64,000 nucleotides of DNA, from positions 87,157-151,156 of the forward strand of contig JASANG010003325.1 in NCBI GenBank assembly GCA_030248215.1, given 5' to 3'. This DNA is from Enoplolaimus lenunculus (taxonomy: Eukaryota > Nematoda > Enoplea > Enoplida > Thoracostomopsidae). This document shows, one piece after another, positions 10,354-21,621 of this stretch (positions within the stretch are counted from its first letter, which is position 1; each line of letters begins with the position of its first letter). The notes beneath the pieces were generated by a model. It was not told the origin of the DNA, did no database searches, and saw nothing but the letters and a program-made list of their open reading frames with translations. Position numbers and translations under genes: made by a program.

Positions 10354-11169
10354 TCAAAAAAAATACCGCATAAAACCTATAGAATATTGTCTGAGTACGG
10401 CAATAATAAAATAAATTTATGCAATAAACAACCGGTGTTCTTTGATTTTTTTCGCGAACTCTTGTACGAACAAGAAATACAACGCAGTCAAGCTGGTTGG
10501 TCATTGCCTATTAACAGCTTCGTAATCAGAATTATAAATTTCGACCTGAGTTGGTTTTGATAATACTTTTGAACGGTGAAATATAATAGAGACGAAGAAA
10601 CTATTTTTTCAAGGCCGAACAAGTCACGGTGCAGCAGGTAAGTTTCGGTATCAATAATCGAAGGAAGATTAAAAACTTCGCGAGCTTACCAAGCGAGAAC
10701 TGAGTTTGCATTAAAGTTTTATATTTTACCACGAAACTTTTAAATTTTGGTGGATATTAAAGGGTGTCAGCAACGCAATTCCAATTCACTAGAGCTGTTG
10801 ATTCTCACCCCAAACGACAACTTCCCGCGTGCCTGAACCGAGATATGATTTCATTACGTTTACTAAGTTTACAACAGATTAATTCAGTTTTGCAGCAATA
10901 GGATGCATACTGTTGACACAAATGGTTGCATTCGATTTTTTTCATATTTTCCTTGTTTCAAAACAAAAAAGTTGAAATACCGAATTTTGGCAAAAAAAAT
11001 AAGCGCGTGACCAAAAGCGCCACAGTTGCACATCACTTGTACCACAACCAGTTAGCATCGGGATCGGACCAGCAATTATTGCTAGATTTCTAGCCCGAAC
11101 CAGAACTCCGTTGGAACTCTGAGCAGGGTAAAATGAAAAAATTCATAGCTATCACACATTAAAATATTC

Positions 11170-11358
11170 GGCCGATGTATAAATCAGGGCCGTAGCAATA
11201 GTATAAAGCATATTCCTAAGCCTAAGCCTAACCCTAAGCCTAAACGTAAGAATGAGCTTATACCTGATCCTAACCTGAGCATAAGCCTAAGCCTAAGCAA
11301 AAAATACACTGTAGCAGTCCAGCAGAAAAACGTTCCACTCTTAATCTTTACATAGGTC
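11170..11358 (+). mobile_element. Family B MITE with CCTAAG hexamers, copy 1
   Basis: Ends are imperfect inverted repeats: GGCCGATGTATAAATCAGGG at the left, and at the right the complement of GACCTATGTAAAGATTAAGA. Between them lie about 14 CCTAAG-type hexamers, some degenerate, followed by AGCAGTCCAGCAGAAAAACG. The leucine/glycine-rich frame across it is a translation of the hexamers. Confidence 0.75.
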
Positions 11359-12239
11359 AAATATAGAAAACATAGATGCAATATGCCGTCCAACTGTTTA
11401 TGACGTAAACACAGTCCATTTCTTATTCAAGTGTTAAAAATGAAAAATAGCCGGTACACACTAAAAGAATAAAAAAATAACAAAATCTACAGGGCAGCCA
11501 GAAGAAAAAGTTAAAACCATACTATAAAGCTGCTTAACTGTCGCCATAGACACAAACATTAATACCAAGCATTGCAAACCTGTATATATACAGTTGTTTT
11601 TACCAAGGGTGCAACTGAGATTTAATTTTGCAACTGTATAATGTTATGCTTGAATCTGAGAATCCAATAGATTATTTCGACGAATTTAAAAGTCTTGTTT
11701 TTCTCGGACAGTCCAGAAATTTCAATGAGAAATAGATCCTCATGCTCGTGCTTGTATGCAAAGCAAGTTGTCGCGCTATATGTCGGTCTTATTTTAGCAA
11801 GCTTAGCACACTGTCTGACGGCTGAATGGGAAATATCTACTCATTGACAAAAACTTGTGCATCATCTTTATCCTTTGAATCTGTGTACTTTAGAAGCTTT
11901 ACAACAAAAAATTTTCATTTAAAACTCCATGTATTTAGTCAACTCAGCTTGTAATTTACAAAAAGTTGTTAATGAACATTAAAAGCAAACAGTACGTTGC
12001 CTTGATTTTACGTTCCTACCTGCCACTCACTAGAGCAAAGGCGAATCATTGGACAACAGTAGGTTGTATCCCTATAAGATGCAGGGAATCAAACTTTTCT
12101 AGGTTTAGTGCTAAAATTGCATTTGGATTCTCGCTCGCTTTGTTCGTGCGGTTGTTCTCTATATATACTACAAAAATTAAACTTTGCAGAAATGTTCATT
12201 TTGACAGGTTTGACCTATTTTAATAATATTTTGACACGA

Positions 12240-12323
12240 TCAGAGGGCCTCGCTTGGCGGTTTTCGGAGATTCGGGTACTCCAGCGGCGGCGCTGGTATG
12301 ACCTTGTACAGGAAGTACTTCAT
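12240..12323 (-). CDS. Possible small coding segment, 27 codons, in a GC-rich island
   Basis: A 90-bp island much richer in G+C than its surroundings. On the minus strand an ATG opens a 27-codon frame beginning MKYFLYKVIPAPPLEYPNLR and closing with TGA; the frame remains open about 15 codons further upstream. Codon choice looks protein-like, and an ATTAAA follows the stop. The plus strand is open as well. It could be the last exon of a gene or a small retrocopy fragment; no splice partner was found. Confidence 0.15.
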   Translation of the reverse strand: MKYFLYKVIPAPPLEYPNLRKPPSEAL

Positions 12324-13260
12324 ACGTAGCAATCTTTCAAGGGAATTATATTTTTGACAATAGTTGAATAATTCAATGTTAGCAAACTGTTTTTGCATAA
12401 CTCAAAACTTTTGTCACTCGATGTAGTACTAATCTATGATCACAGATCTGCTACATGTAATTAGATGGGTTGGTTTCGCCAACCAAATTTGATTTTACAA
12501 CTTTGAACAAATTTCTTGGCAATCTTGATAGTAGACAACAGTAGGAATCGTTAGTCTATTTAAGTTGCGCTACAACTTTAACATTTACCAATTTAACGTT
12601 AAGGGCGCAAAATTGAAAGTTGTTCGTGGGCTTTTATAAATAATTTTTATTTCTTATTGCTCGGGTCACTTTCGAGGTTTCGTTTATAGATTCTAAGTGC
12701 AGGTATAACTCTTGGCTGCCCATATATATATTGTGTTGTCGTATTCTCTCAACAAGATATCTCGTCCCAAGAGCTTTTGCGCTGGAATTGATATAAAAAT
12801 GTGTCAAAAAAATTTCTTCGCTATCATTTTTGGGGCCCCATAATTATTATTGTGATAGAAGCCCGACGCTTAGTAACACTGGCCGTGTCGGATGCATTTC
12901 TTCAGCTCGTATTTTGACAGTTAACTCAAGACATGAATAAACGTAAAATAAGCCTAACAAATCATAAACCTAAAAATAAATACAAACAGCCGAAATCTCC
13001 TCGAATTACAGCTTGAACAAGCACATTCGTGAGTTGGAATGAACAAACCATAGAAAGATACACATATCGAAACCCAAGCTAATGTGGATAAGTTCATTTG
13101 ATTTCTCAAGGGATTGCGTCATCATTGCGTCCTGCAAGTAATCTGGTACTATGATGACGTAGATCCAGAGAAGGGCGCACTGAGATGCATGGAAGACTTC
13201 TTACAATAGTGTCGAATTGATAATGTTATCGTTAAACCAAAATTAAACCACTGTTGCAGT

Positions 13261-13345
13261 CCCAATAAGAGGAGGTGACTGATATTTATTTCTCTTCTCC
13301 AGAGGGCACCCCTCGCTATTCGTGAACGGGGTGTTATTTTTTTCA
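13261..13345. mobile_element. Family A fragment
   Basis: AATAAGAGGAGGTGACTGAT, CCAGAGGGCACCCCTC and ATTCGTGAACGGGGTGTTAT correspond in order to the first 85 bp of the A copy at 22271-22719. The rest is absent. Confidence 0.55.
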
Positions 13346-13693
13346 CTTACAAACTTTTCAGTTATTCGAAAACAGGTAGACGTGTTGACGAGATTTTTCT
13401 AAGAATGCCGAGTTAATTTCATGTTTTTGTTAAACTGAACTTAAACAATCCAGATTCAGAACTACGGGCCATATTTCTGTTTTTCTATTCCTGTCCATTA
13501 ACATCCTTGACATCCCTGTGTCTTCGTGCCTGGGTACACGAGATGTTGTTTGGACTTGGGCAAATCCCTACAGATAACAGATACGACGAAACTCTGTAAT
13601 GGCGAAAAATGTTGAAATTGCGTTGTGGTTTCAATACTTTATTTATTTAGCATCGGGTTATCACTCACGATGGTAAAATTATTTGCTTACCAG

Positions 13694-13884
13694 CAGTGGC
13701 GGATACCGAAACATCTGATGAGGGAGGTCGCACGAAATATACCTAACAGTTAAATAAGCTCGCGAACGAGAAGCCAAACGCATGCATATTTATTATTTAG
13801 TATTAAATCCGATTACAAAATTTTTAATTTTGATCCCTGTTGAAGGTTTAAGCCTTGAGCGGCGACACTTTGTATCCGCCACTG
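13694..13884. mobile_element. Family D MITE, copy 1, intact ends
   Basis: 191 bp bounded by perfect 13-bp inverted repeats, CAGTGGCGGATAC and GTATCCGCCACTG. The interior contains CTCGCGAACGAGAAGCCAAA and TTTTGATCCCTGTTGAAGG, shared with other D copies. The CAGTGGCGGA terminus is of hAT type. An 8-bp target duplication was not evident in the flanks. Confidence 0.8.
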
Positions 13885-14094
13885 TAGCGGTCAGATTTAG
13901 TTGTGTGCAAACTGCATAAAACCAAGCAATTGGGTGTAAAGTGTATAACAGCAGTATATACATGATGAATAGATAAATGCAACACATCTGTTTCATATGT
14001 GTCTTTAGTCTAAGTTCGCAACGATTTAATTTGTGACGCTGAAACGTCCGTGTTTCTGCTTTGTTTCAGCTATTTTCCTATGTTTGTGCTGTTA

Positions 14095-14225
14095 GTGTTG
14101 CGATATATAGTTGTCGTACGGCGCCCTCCGTCACCATACGGTATGGGACGTGAGTAATTCGAGTACAATACCGCACCGTGACTCACGGTGACGGACGGCG
14201 CCGTACGGGTGACGGACGGAATAGT
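14095..14225. mobile_element. Family H GC-rich palindromic element, copy 1
   Basis: GTCGTACGGCGCC near the left is mirrored by GGCGCCGTACGG near the right, with CCGTCACCATACGGTAT against ATACCGCACCGTGACTCACG inside. The GC-rich arms stand out from AT-rich flanks. A homologous element lies inverted at 31325-31500 and a looser one at 42630-42735. Confidence 0.65.
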
Positions 14226-15252
14226 TAAACTGTGTGGTAAAAATTTCAATTGTTAATCTTGCTACACTGTATTACCTATAATAATACCTATAATAAGTAT
14301 AACGTTTGCTTCGTCTATCAGAAAATTGATGCCGCGATGAGCCCGCAGCCAAGGAGGTCCAGAGGGATCATAGAATTTGTCGTGAAAACATTACAACCTT
14401 TTCGAATTTGCAGCGTGTAATAAAATATGAATCAATTAACATGGCACTGTTGAGTGTGCAATTACAATGCAACGAATAATATACTTGATATGTAAACAGC
14501 ACGTTAGAACTAAACGAAGTAACCTGAAACCAGAAAGAAAACCTTTTAATTGCACATTTTGGGTCCATTATCGGGTAGTGTCACAAGTATTACATCTTAA
14601 CGGGAGTATGCTGTTAGTGCAGCCGCCACACGTCATGGTAATTGTATATACATACATTTACCATGAAATTTAAGGTTGCATAGTTTTGCTGAATCATCTT
14701 CGGAATTCTTCACAAAAAGGTCAACCGGCCGTGTAAACTTGTCAATTGTTCGACAGTTTTCGTACCTTTAGGCTGATGAGAAATTTAAGTATAACTCTGT
14801 CTGACCCCACCAGACACAAAAGTTGTCGTTGTACTGCCTACGCAAAAGGATGTGCATTACAATTTTTCCCTCAGAAAATTGGCGGCTCGATACATTACAA
14901 TTTTTCCCTCAGAAAATTGGCGGCTGTGCGTAAACCCCCCATCAGAAAACATCTTATGATAAAATCGTAAGGTCCCGCTAACTCAATTTCCCCCCTCAGA
15001 AAATTGGCACATACATAGCATGCATTAAAAATTGCGTTTCATTACTTTTGCCAGCCTGCCTCCCCCGTCCGAAACTTGTGGATACGCCACTGTATGACGT
15101 GTATGTGAAGTTGAACCTTTTACCAGAAAATGTTGTAGAAAATTTTCCAAGCCGTTTTAAATATAAACTCTCTTAGTATATACTTTGTAACAATAGTTCT
15201 CAATGCCAATCGGAAGGCTGAGTTTCGAGTCACACTAGCGTGTGTATTAACG

Positions 15253-15703
15253 TACTATTGAACCGAATACAAGATGGAGGGGTAATAAGAGGGGGTCCCC
15301 ATTTTGAGTCCGAATCAATCGGAGTCCGTATCCCTAATAAGAGTCCGTAAGCGGATAGAGTCCCTAAACCCTAATTAGAGTCCATAAATGTCAAATAACC
15401 ATAATTATAGCGCATAAATGACTCCAAGACCAAATAACTTGAGTTCGAAATTTTAAAGCGTACTTAAAATTTGAAAGTACGTTCCTAAATATATTAATCT
15501 TGTATTATCGCTCAAGCTATTGACACAAGAAAAATAAACGTTTAATTCAACGGATAATTGCAGTACCGGATATGTATCAGTAACGAAGGGCGGCGGAGCC
15601 TGATTTAAAAATAAATAGTCTGTAACCGAATAACAAGGGGAGGTACCCTCTTGAGAGGCCAAACAAATATCAGAACACCCCTCTTATTCGGGTCACTACG
15701 GTA
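15253..15703. mobile_element. Family A MITE, copy 2, near full length
   Basis: About 450 bp ending in CTCTTATTCGGGTCACTACG; the left terminus is degraded (TACTATTGAACCGAATA). The internal order GAGTCCGTATCCCTAATAAG, TGACTCCAAGACCAAATAAC, TATCGCTCAAGCTATTGACA, AGAGGCCAAACAAATATCAG agrees with copies at 22271, 48524 and 56264. Confidence 0.8.
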
Positions 15704-16315
15704 TGTAGTAAATGGTATAATTAACCAGATTATTTTTTACTGTAGGCAATCTACAATAATACTTCTTCTATCAGATTAGTTCTTCTATAAATAAAATCCG
15801 GGACTCAGGATTTCATTTCGGGAAAGAGATTACCTCATTTCAGAGTTATTTGCAAGCGAGCGTAACGAGGAAGAAAAATTTTTAAATTGTACAGGTTATT
15901 CTACAAGTGGTAAAAGGGCATTTTATTCGAGTATTTTCTTTTAATATTTTGCGATATATATCCGCCAGCCCACCCCCTTCTATACGCCCCTGATAAAACC
16001 ACATTTACGATTTTAAATTCACCCTGATAATATTTGACCTAAAAAACAAAAAACAGCAACCGGACAGCGGTTATATAATAGTTGTCGAACCAAAACTGAT
16101 TTGGTATCTACGCTGAAACAAAGCTTATCCTGGACCAGATATAGAAGGTCCCATGCTATTTTACCACCCCAAAGTTTAAATCTTTAAACACCAAACCAGT
16201 TTTTGAACCTAGAACAGCTCATATTTAGAGTAGTTTTCTGGTTCATTCACACAACACAGTATAGTTAAAACCATTATTCAAAGCGATGAATGACACCACG
16301 AAAAATTGGAACAAT

Positions 16316-16512
16316 CACAAATGGATCTAGAAATATCTGCTGAGGGATGACGTGCGATATATACACTGTTTTCGTTGGCTTGCAAGCGAAGCGAGTGAGA
16401 AACAAACACCATTTTAGTGCTAAATCTGAGCACAACATTTTGGTTTTGATCCCTATTGACGCTCCTTAGGCTTGAGAGTGACTCCCTGCCCTTCGATACG
16501 ACAGTGTGGACA
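16316..16512. mobile_element. Family D-related element, copy 2, worn ends
   Basis: Carries GCGAAGCGAGTGAGAAACAA, the follow-on CATTTTAGTGCTAAATC and TTTTGGTTTTGATCCCTATT in the same order as D copy 1. The terminal inverted repeats are no longer clear. Confidence 0.5.
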
Positions 16513-16898
16513 CGGGGTTTGTATCTAAACGTCGCTAAAGGATACTAGCGGTGGTAAACAACCATTCATCAAATAGATTGCCTTGTTGTACCAGCGGATT
16601 ACCTACAAATTTAGATAACAGTGAAAAACACAGTCTCCAGAATAAAATTGGCAAAATATTAACCATTATTTAATAACAAAATACTTATAGACCTGAAAAA
16701 ATATGGCCTGGGAGCCGCTGCTGAACTCGCCCCACCTTTCGGTACAAACTATCGTACTTTGATTGTAAACACTGCCTTTATTTAGGTTAAGCCTGATGTA
16801 ATTGCATGCAACTCGTGTTATGTTAACGGCTCGCTGTTGTATTTACTATTCAAAACGTTTTATAGGCAACTCAGCGACGTGTATATACGTTAAATAAT

Positions 16899-17105
16899 AT
16901 ATATCGCTCCGTGTTTAACAATTGCAACACGTATACATAGTACTAAATCACCACAAGACGTGAGAGCCCCCTCGGACTCGAGCGTCAAGGTCCAGTCGCT
17001 GAGTGGTGATGGTATACGCGTCCCGCTCCAGTCACTGGAGTGCGAATCCTAGTATAAAAGTAGGTCTCAGGGGAAATCGAAAATATTCATGTGAGAAAGG
17101 GTTAA
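16899..17105 (+). mobile_element. tRNA-like SINE, family S, copy 2
   Basis: About 205 bp. A leader of about 90 nt (ATCGCTCCGTGTTTAACAAT through CACCACAAGACGTGAGAGCC) is shared with copy 3. It is followed by an A-box-like GCTGAGTGGTGATGG and a B-box-like GTGCGAATCC about 45 nt later, then a unique tail with TAAAAGTAGGTCTCAGGGGA and AATATTCATGTGAGAAAGGG. Pol III promoter spacing is tRNA-like, but the position of the promoter well inside the repeat is unusual for a simple tRNA SINE. Confidence 0.7.
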
Positions 17106-17171
17106 GTATTGGCGCGTGTTCACACATATTTTTGCGCATATAAAAACAACCGAAACACACACAAACTGGCC

Positions 17172-17365
17172 CATGTATAGAACAGGTCCCTCCCAATTTC
17201 CTGAGCAATATCCCAATATCCCAAAATCTTAATTTCTCGGGTAATATCCCAATTTCCCAAAAGCTTAGACTTTCAGAAGTTTAGGTTTAGACTCAGGTTA
17301 AGGCTTAAGCTTGAGCTTACCCTTTAGGTTAAAGTTTAGGCGTAGGCTTAGGTTTGCGCATAGGC
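17172..17365 (-). mobile_element. Family B element, diverged, with a TCCCAATWTCCC repeat
   Basis: Starts with GGCCCATGTATAGAACAGG, the usual B terminus, then holds repeated TATCCCAATTTCCCAAAA-type units and an array of TTTAGG/CTTAGG hexamers. The opposite terminus was not found. Confidence 0.5.
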
Positions 17366-17565
17366 TAGAGGGTCCATAGGCAGACGGATGTAGGGGGCAG
17401 CCCCTCCGTACCAACTCGCTCACAGTGCAGGAGCAGACAGGGATGGTTGCTGCCCCAAACTTCAAGATGGGATCCCCAAACTCGCGAGCGAAGCGAGAGA
17501 GAAGCCATACGCATTTTAAACCTAGTCAAAGCGCATAGAAAATTACTTGTGCTGAGTTTCGGGGC
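17366..17565. mobile_element. Family E-related fragment
   Basis: GTGCAGGAGCAGACAGGGAT, then CCCCAAACTCGCGAGCGAAG and GAAGCCATACGCATTTTAAA match E copy 1 in order. The right half diverges to GGGGCGAAGCCCCTAAACAA. Confidence 0.5.
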
Positions 17566-18193
17566 GAAGCCCCTAAACAACACTGTGAAATTTTGATACA
17601 TAGAAGCAAAAATTTGCATTGTAAATTTCCCCCTTGGATCCGCCCTTGTGTTAAGTGTTGTACCCGTGTTACTTACACATAAAATTCAAACAATGGCCGT
17701 CATCTTGGGATCACATATCAACTTAGTGAAGCCGCAAAAAAACTAAAATTATTGCGCAAGTGGTAAATCGTCATGATCTTGACTTGCATCGAGAAATCCT
17801 GGATCCAATACTAAGCTCAGATTAAATTGTTAAGTGGAACATGCTATATAGTATAACAATTTTATTGATTGCTTTATAAAATCTGGACTTGTGTGTGGGT
17901 TTTGTTATATCAGAAGAACAAAACCAGAAGATAATGCAATCAATATAAAACTGCAAACAATTGCAACGGGAAGGGATCAACGTATCGCTTAGGTATAAAA
18001 AATTATATCAATTTTACTGTGAATACGAAGCAATGACAAATTTTTAATGTAATTTTGTCGAGTCAGTTAATTTCTTTTAGCAATATCTCCGTATGAGACC
18101 AGTAACCAATGATACATCGTAAATCAACACACAACATTCTCGTATCTCATCCACAAGAACCACATTCATTTCTGTTGTATGATCACTTAGCTA

Positions 18194-18610
18194 CTACATA
18201 TTATAAAGCCAAATACTGATCGTAATTTCGTGGCTTAAATAAAATCGATTGTTCCTACTGTGAATCGAAATTAAAACATGAAACCCACAATTTAACCAGG
18301 CACAGGCTTGAAATACTAGCAAACCAAAAAACACAACTGTCGTTGATAGCCATCTGAAACATATCTTTTGCAGAATGTCAAATCCGCGCCGTATTACTAT
18401 TTTAAAATCGTTCCAGTAACCATTTAAAATGGTTGGTTTGTGAAATGGCCCGTTGGGACATGCGAACGCACTGCTCAAAGCGAGTGTTGAATCGAAAATA
18501 TGAATTAGGTTGTGTGTAATGAATACAGCATAGTTCAAGATGATCAAGGTAGAATATATATAAAATATTAACAGTGCGGATGACTTAGCTATTTCAATAA
18601 AGCTATGCAT
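18194..18610 (-). CDS. Possible small two-pass membrane protein, 138 residues
   Basis: An ATG (context CACAATGC) opens 138 codons. Eleven to twenty bases upstream is a textbook acceptor (CTCTCTTTTAG), and an in-frame TAA between acceptor and ATG fixes the start. The peptide has two hydrophobic stretches, residues about 10-32 (rich in L, I, Y) and about 88-108 (TTVVFFGLLVFQACAWL), with a 50-residue loop between. The position of the acceptor would suit a 5' untranslated exon or a trans-spliced leader. In DNA this AT-rich, a frame of this length can arise by chance, and T-rich sequence readily encodes hydrophobic residues, so it needs transcript support. I do not recognise the family. Confidence 0.25.
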   Translation of the reverse strand: MHSFIEIAKSSALLIFYIYSTLIILNYAVFITHNLIHIFDSTLALSSAFACPNGPFHKPTILNGYWNDFKIVIRRGFDILQKICFRWLSTTVVFFGLLVFQACAWLNCGFHVLISIHSRNNRFYLSHEITISIWLYNM

Positions 18611-18690
18611 TGTGAACAATTATGCTGCTAAAAGAGAGTTCAGTAAACGACCTATACATTAAGTTGTGAGCAATACATCATCGTTAAGCC

Positions 18691-18875
18691 GGCCAATGTA
18701 AAGAACACGGTCGGAACAGTATAAGCATATTCCTAAGCCTACGCCTAAGACCAAACGTAAGAATGAGCATATTTCTAAGCCTAAGCCTAGGCCAAGCAAA
18801 AAATGATTCTAAAGCTTAAGCTTACTCTTTTCTAGTCCCACAAAAAACGTTCCGCCCCTCATCTTTACATAGGTC
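18691..18875 (+). mobile_element. Family B MITE, copy 2
   Basis: 185 bp with inverted ends GGCCAATGTAAAGAACACGG and ATCTTTACATAGGTC. The hexamer core (CCTAAG, CCTACG, CCTAGG) is followed by CAAAAAACGTTCCGCCCC. Confidence 0.75.
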
Positions 18876-19499
18876 GTTAAGCCTGCGAAGCTAATAAATA
18901 ACTATGACTATGAAAGTTTTCAAAGATACGATGTATTGTAACTTGAGTTTAAATATGTCTTATTTTATAAGGTTTTAAACGTAAGGAAAAATTACCGAAA
19001 AATACTAGAAATCAATTTTTGGTATGGCTGATATTGGACAAAATTCAAATTTTGTTTTCATGTAAACAATCTAAGTAACGTTGCACAGGAAGATGTAAGA
19101 ATAATTGCGGCAGGCGCAGTATATGGCCGACAAAAACGAGCGCCCTGAGCAATTTTAAAAAGCTCTTACAACAGTTGCCGACACGGGTAAATTTTATGCT
19201 AACCGTTACACTTTACCGCACAACACATTTTGCATCTAAAATTGGCACATTGTTGTGAACGGAGTATTGCAAGGTGAATCCACATTTCAAAATAAAAATG
19301 TACAATGAAGAACAAACAACTTACCATTTGTGACATTTTCGGCAGCTGGAATAAATAAAACCTTTGTGAAGGACAGTAGTTTTAAATTAAGTAGCGTTTA
19401 ATTTCTAATTATTACCTGAAACTGAATAAACGATTTAGAGCACAACTCTGTCAAGACCGTCATAGAGTCAGGGGTGTACACAAGGTGAGGGATAGAGAT

Positions 19500-19958
19500 G
19501 ATATAAAGAAAGGGCGACTCATTTTGATTTCGTCCCTCCAGAGGGAAACTTCCTATCTGCGCGGTTCCGGACTGTTATGAATGTTACAATCAAGCTCTAG
19601 GTATTTGAACCACCAACGTTTATGCCAGGTATTTGAACCACCAACGTTTATGCCAGCTATTTTCTACGGTTTAAGTTCCTTGGTTTAGGAATATATCTGA
19701 CTTGAGTATGCTACTTCAAATTTAGGTAATATTGTAATTTAAGTAATGACTCAAATTCTGTACTAAAATTAATTTGGTTTGGGTAGCATTCACGCAGTTT
19801 AATTTGAATAGGTAAACCCTTGCAAACTAGTAATTTTGGAGTCAATTCATTTACGGACTCTAATTAGGGAAATATAAAGAAACAGACTCCTGCTGATGAA
19901 GACTCAAAATAAGAATCCCAGTCTTTTATTGCTTCCGATTATTTGGGTCACTACAGTA
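19500..19958. mobile_element. Family A MITE, diverged copy
   Basis: The left part matches the family (GTCCCTCCAGAGGGAAACTT, then TTCCGGACTGTTAT) but lacks the outer terminus. The right part keeps GACTCTAATTAGGGAAATA and the terminus TTTGGGTCACTACAGTA. The centre is replaced or highly diverged. Confidence 0.55.
19599..19654. repeat. 28-bp perfect tandem duplication
   Basis: The unit AGGTATTTGAACCACCAACG plus TTTATGCC occurs twice in direct succession inside the diverged A element; a third copy may have begun (AGCTATTT). Confidence 0.85.
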
Positions 19959-21621
19959 CTCACTGACTCGGTGTATGGACATATCGAAAAATTTGGTGTT
20001 TCTAGACGCCGCAGATCTCTTGCGCATGTTTCAGTTTTAAAGTGAAACGATTTGAGAGGTCTCAGGTTGCCAAATTGTTAATAATACATTACAAAATTTC
20101 GAATCAGTCAAAGTTTCTCGCTTAAAAGATCAATAAAGTACCCCAGAACGTAATAAAGTTCCCTCATTGAACGTAGATCTAGTTTATCATTACTTCAAGA
20201 CCTAGTCAAAGAAAGTTACAATAGTAAAAATGCGAAGTGACCAAAATGATGTGCGTCCGAACAGAACGTGAAAAACCGACCAGGGGAACACATTTGTAAT
20301 TGATGCTATTTGGTCGGCTTTGACGGCTTGGATCATTGCCAGCTTTATAGCACTGAAACTACTTTTGTTGGTTACTAACTTCAAAGGTAATGCATGCAGC
20401 CAAATAATTAGAAATGTTGAAAAATTATGCAGTCGCTTTGTGGTGAGCTCGTTTTGACAGAAGTGCATGCATCCTGATTAAATTGTGCGCTAAAAAATTT
20501 TGAATGATTATGAGACTAAAAGTTGAAATAGGTAAATAGTGTAACACGGTAACTTTGTTGCTGAAAATCTTTTATCGTCTGCTTTTTGGACGTGTATTTT
20601 TTGCTGTTGCGCCGTGTAGTAAAATGTGCCGGTTGATCCTTTTTTAATGGTGTTGGTGGAATTACCCAGGATTGTCCATAATAGATTCGCCACTATTGAA
20701 TTCGCCATTCTAGTACACGTGATGCTTACAAAAAGGAAAAAGTTCCAAAAATTGCCGGGTTTCCCTGAGTTTACTGTACCATTGTTTAGCGGAGTAATGT
20801 CATAGTTGAAAATATTGATGGTAAATGCTTACTTATTAAGTTTTAGCAATTTGCATTGTTTCATGCTTAGATGCGCTTCAATCGTTATTTTCAAAGAAAC
20901 CACTGCAGCTTGCGTAACATTTTGAGATACTTAAACTTGACCAAGACCTAAACATAATATTTTTCTTGTTATCTCTAATCTGCATCAATGAATGAATATT
21001 TTGCTGTATTACTAGTTTTTGAAAATTACAAACTTCTGTTGACTTTCAGCTTTAACGCAAAAACACAGTATAATTTAAAATTTAAACTAATTTGATTTTA
21101 ACAATTTTTTAATCAAATGTTAAGGGTAACCATTCGAAATTCAACTATCAAAACTATTACACAGTTTTAAAGATAAAATAAAGAAATGCTTGAACGCAAT
21201 AATCTTACTTATAATTATTAATTAAAAACTCACACGATGAAAAGTTCATATTTAGCGCACGCATCGTATTCAAAGTATCAGAACAATTTTAGATTGAATA
21301 ATAAATGCTTGGCACGCACTATCTGTCCAAGAGTTTTATAGTTTCGATTATACGCAGCTATTTAACGATAACACCTGCCTCAAACTAAACCGCCGTATCT
21401 ATTTTAGCTTTAAGCTACTTTATGGGTTCTGAAGTTTCCCTAAGCTACTGGAAACGAGAGCAATTTTCACTGATAGCTGAAGCGTGCTTGGTAACGTGGA
21501 ATATGGTTGAATAGGTAATTTTCCATGACTTAATATTCTTGTATTGAAAAAATATGACGTTTTCTGCTTTTAGAGATTTATCTGTTTTTAATTTCTATAC
21601 TTATTATATTTGCTAGACAGG

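Larger units (their letters stand above)
6623..12239. other. Non-coding stretch of about 5.6 kb dense in MITEs
   Basis: Holds G elements (6939-7086, 7416-7577, 9856-10020), a shortened A element (8959-9127), an E element (10167-10353) and a B element (11170-11358), each listed separately. CCTAAG-like hexamers are also scattered near 6840-6905 and 7100-7150. Open frames here lie inside the repeats or are short; no exon could be supported. Confidence 0.6.
12324..18193. other. Non-coding stretch of about 5.9 kb, MITE-rich
   Basis: Contains A fragments and a full A element, D, H, S, B and E elements, listed separately. The remaining unique sequence is AT-rich with only short open frames. A 30-bp unit (ACATTACAATTTTTCCCTCAG, then AAAATTGGCGGCT) is repeated in tandem around 14852-14925, and its last part recurs at 14990-15007. 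Confidence 0.55.
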
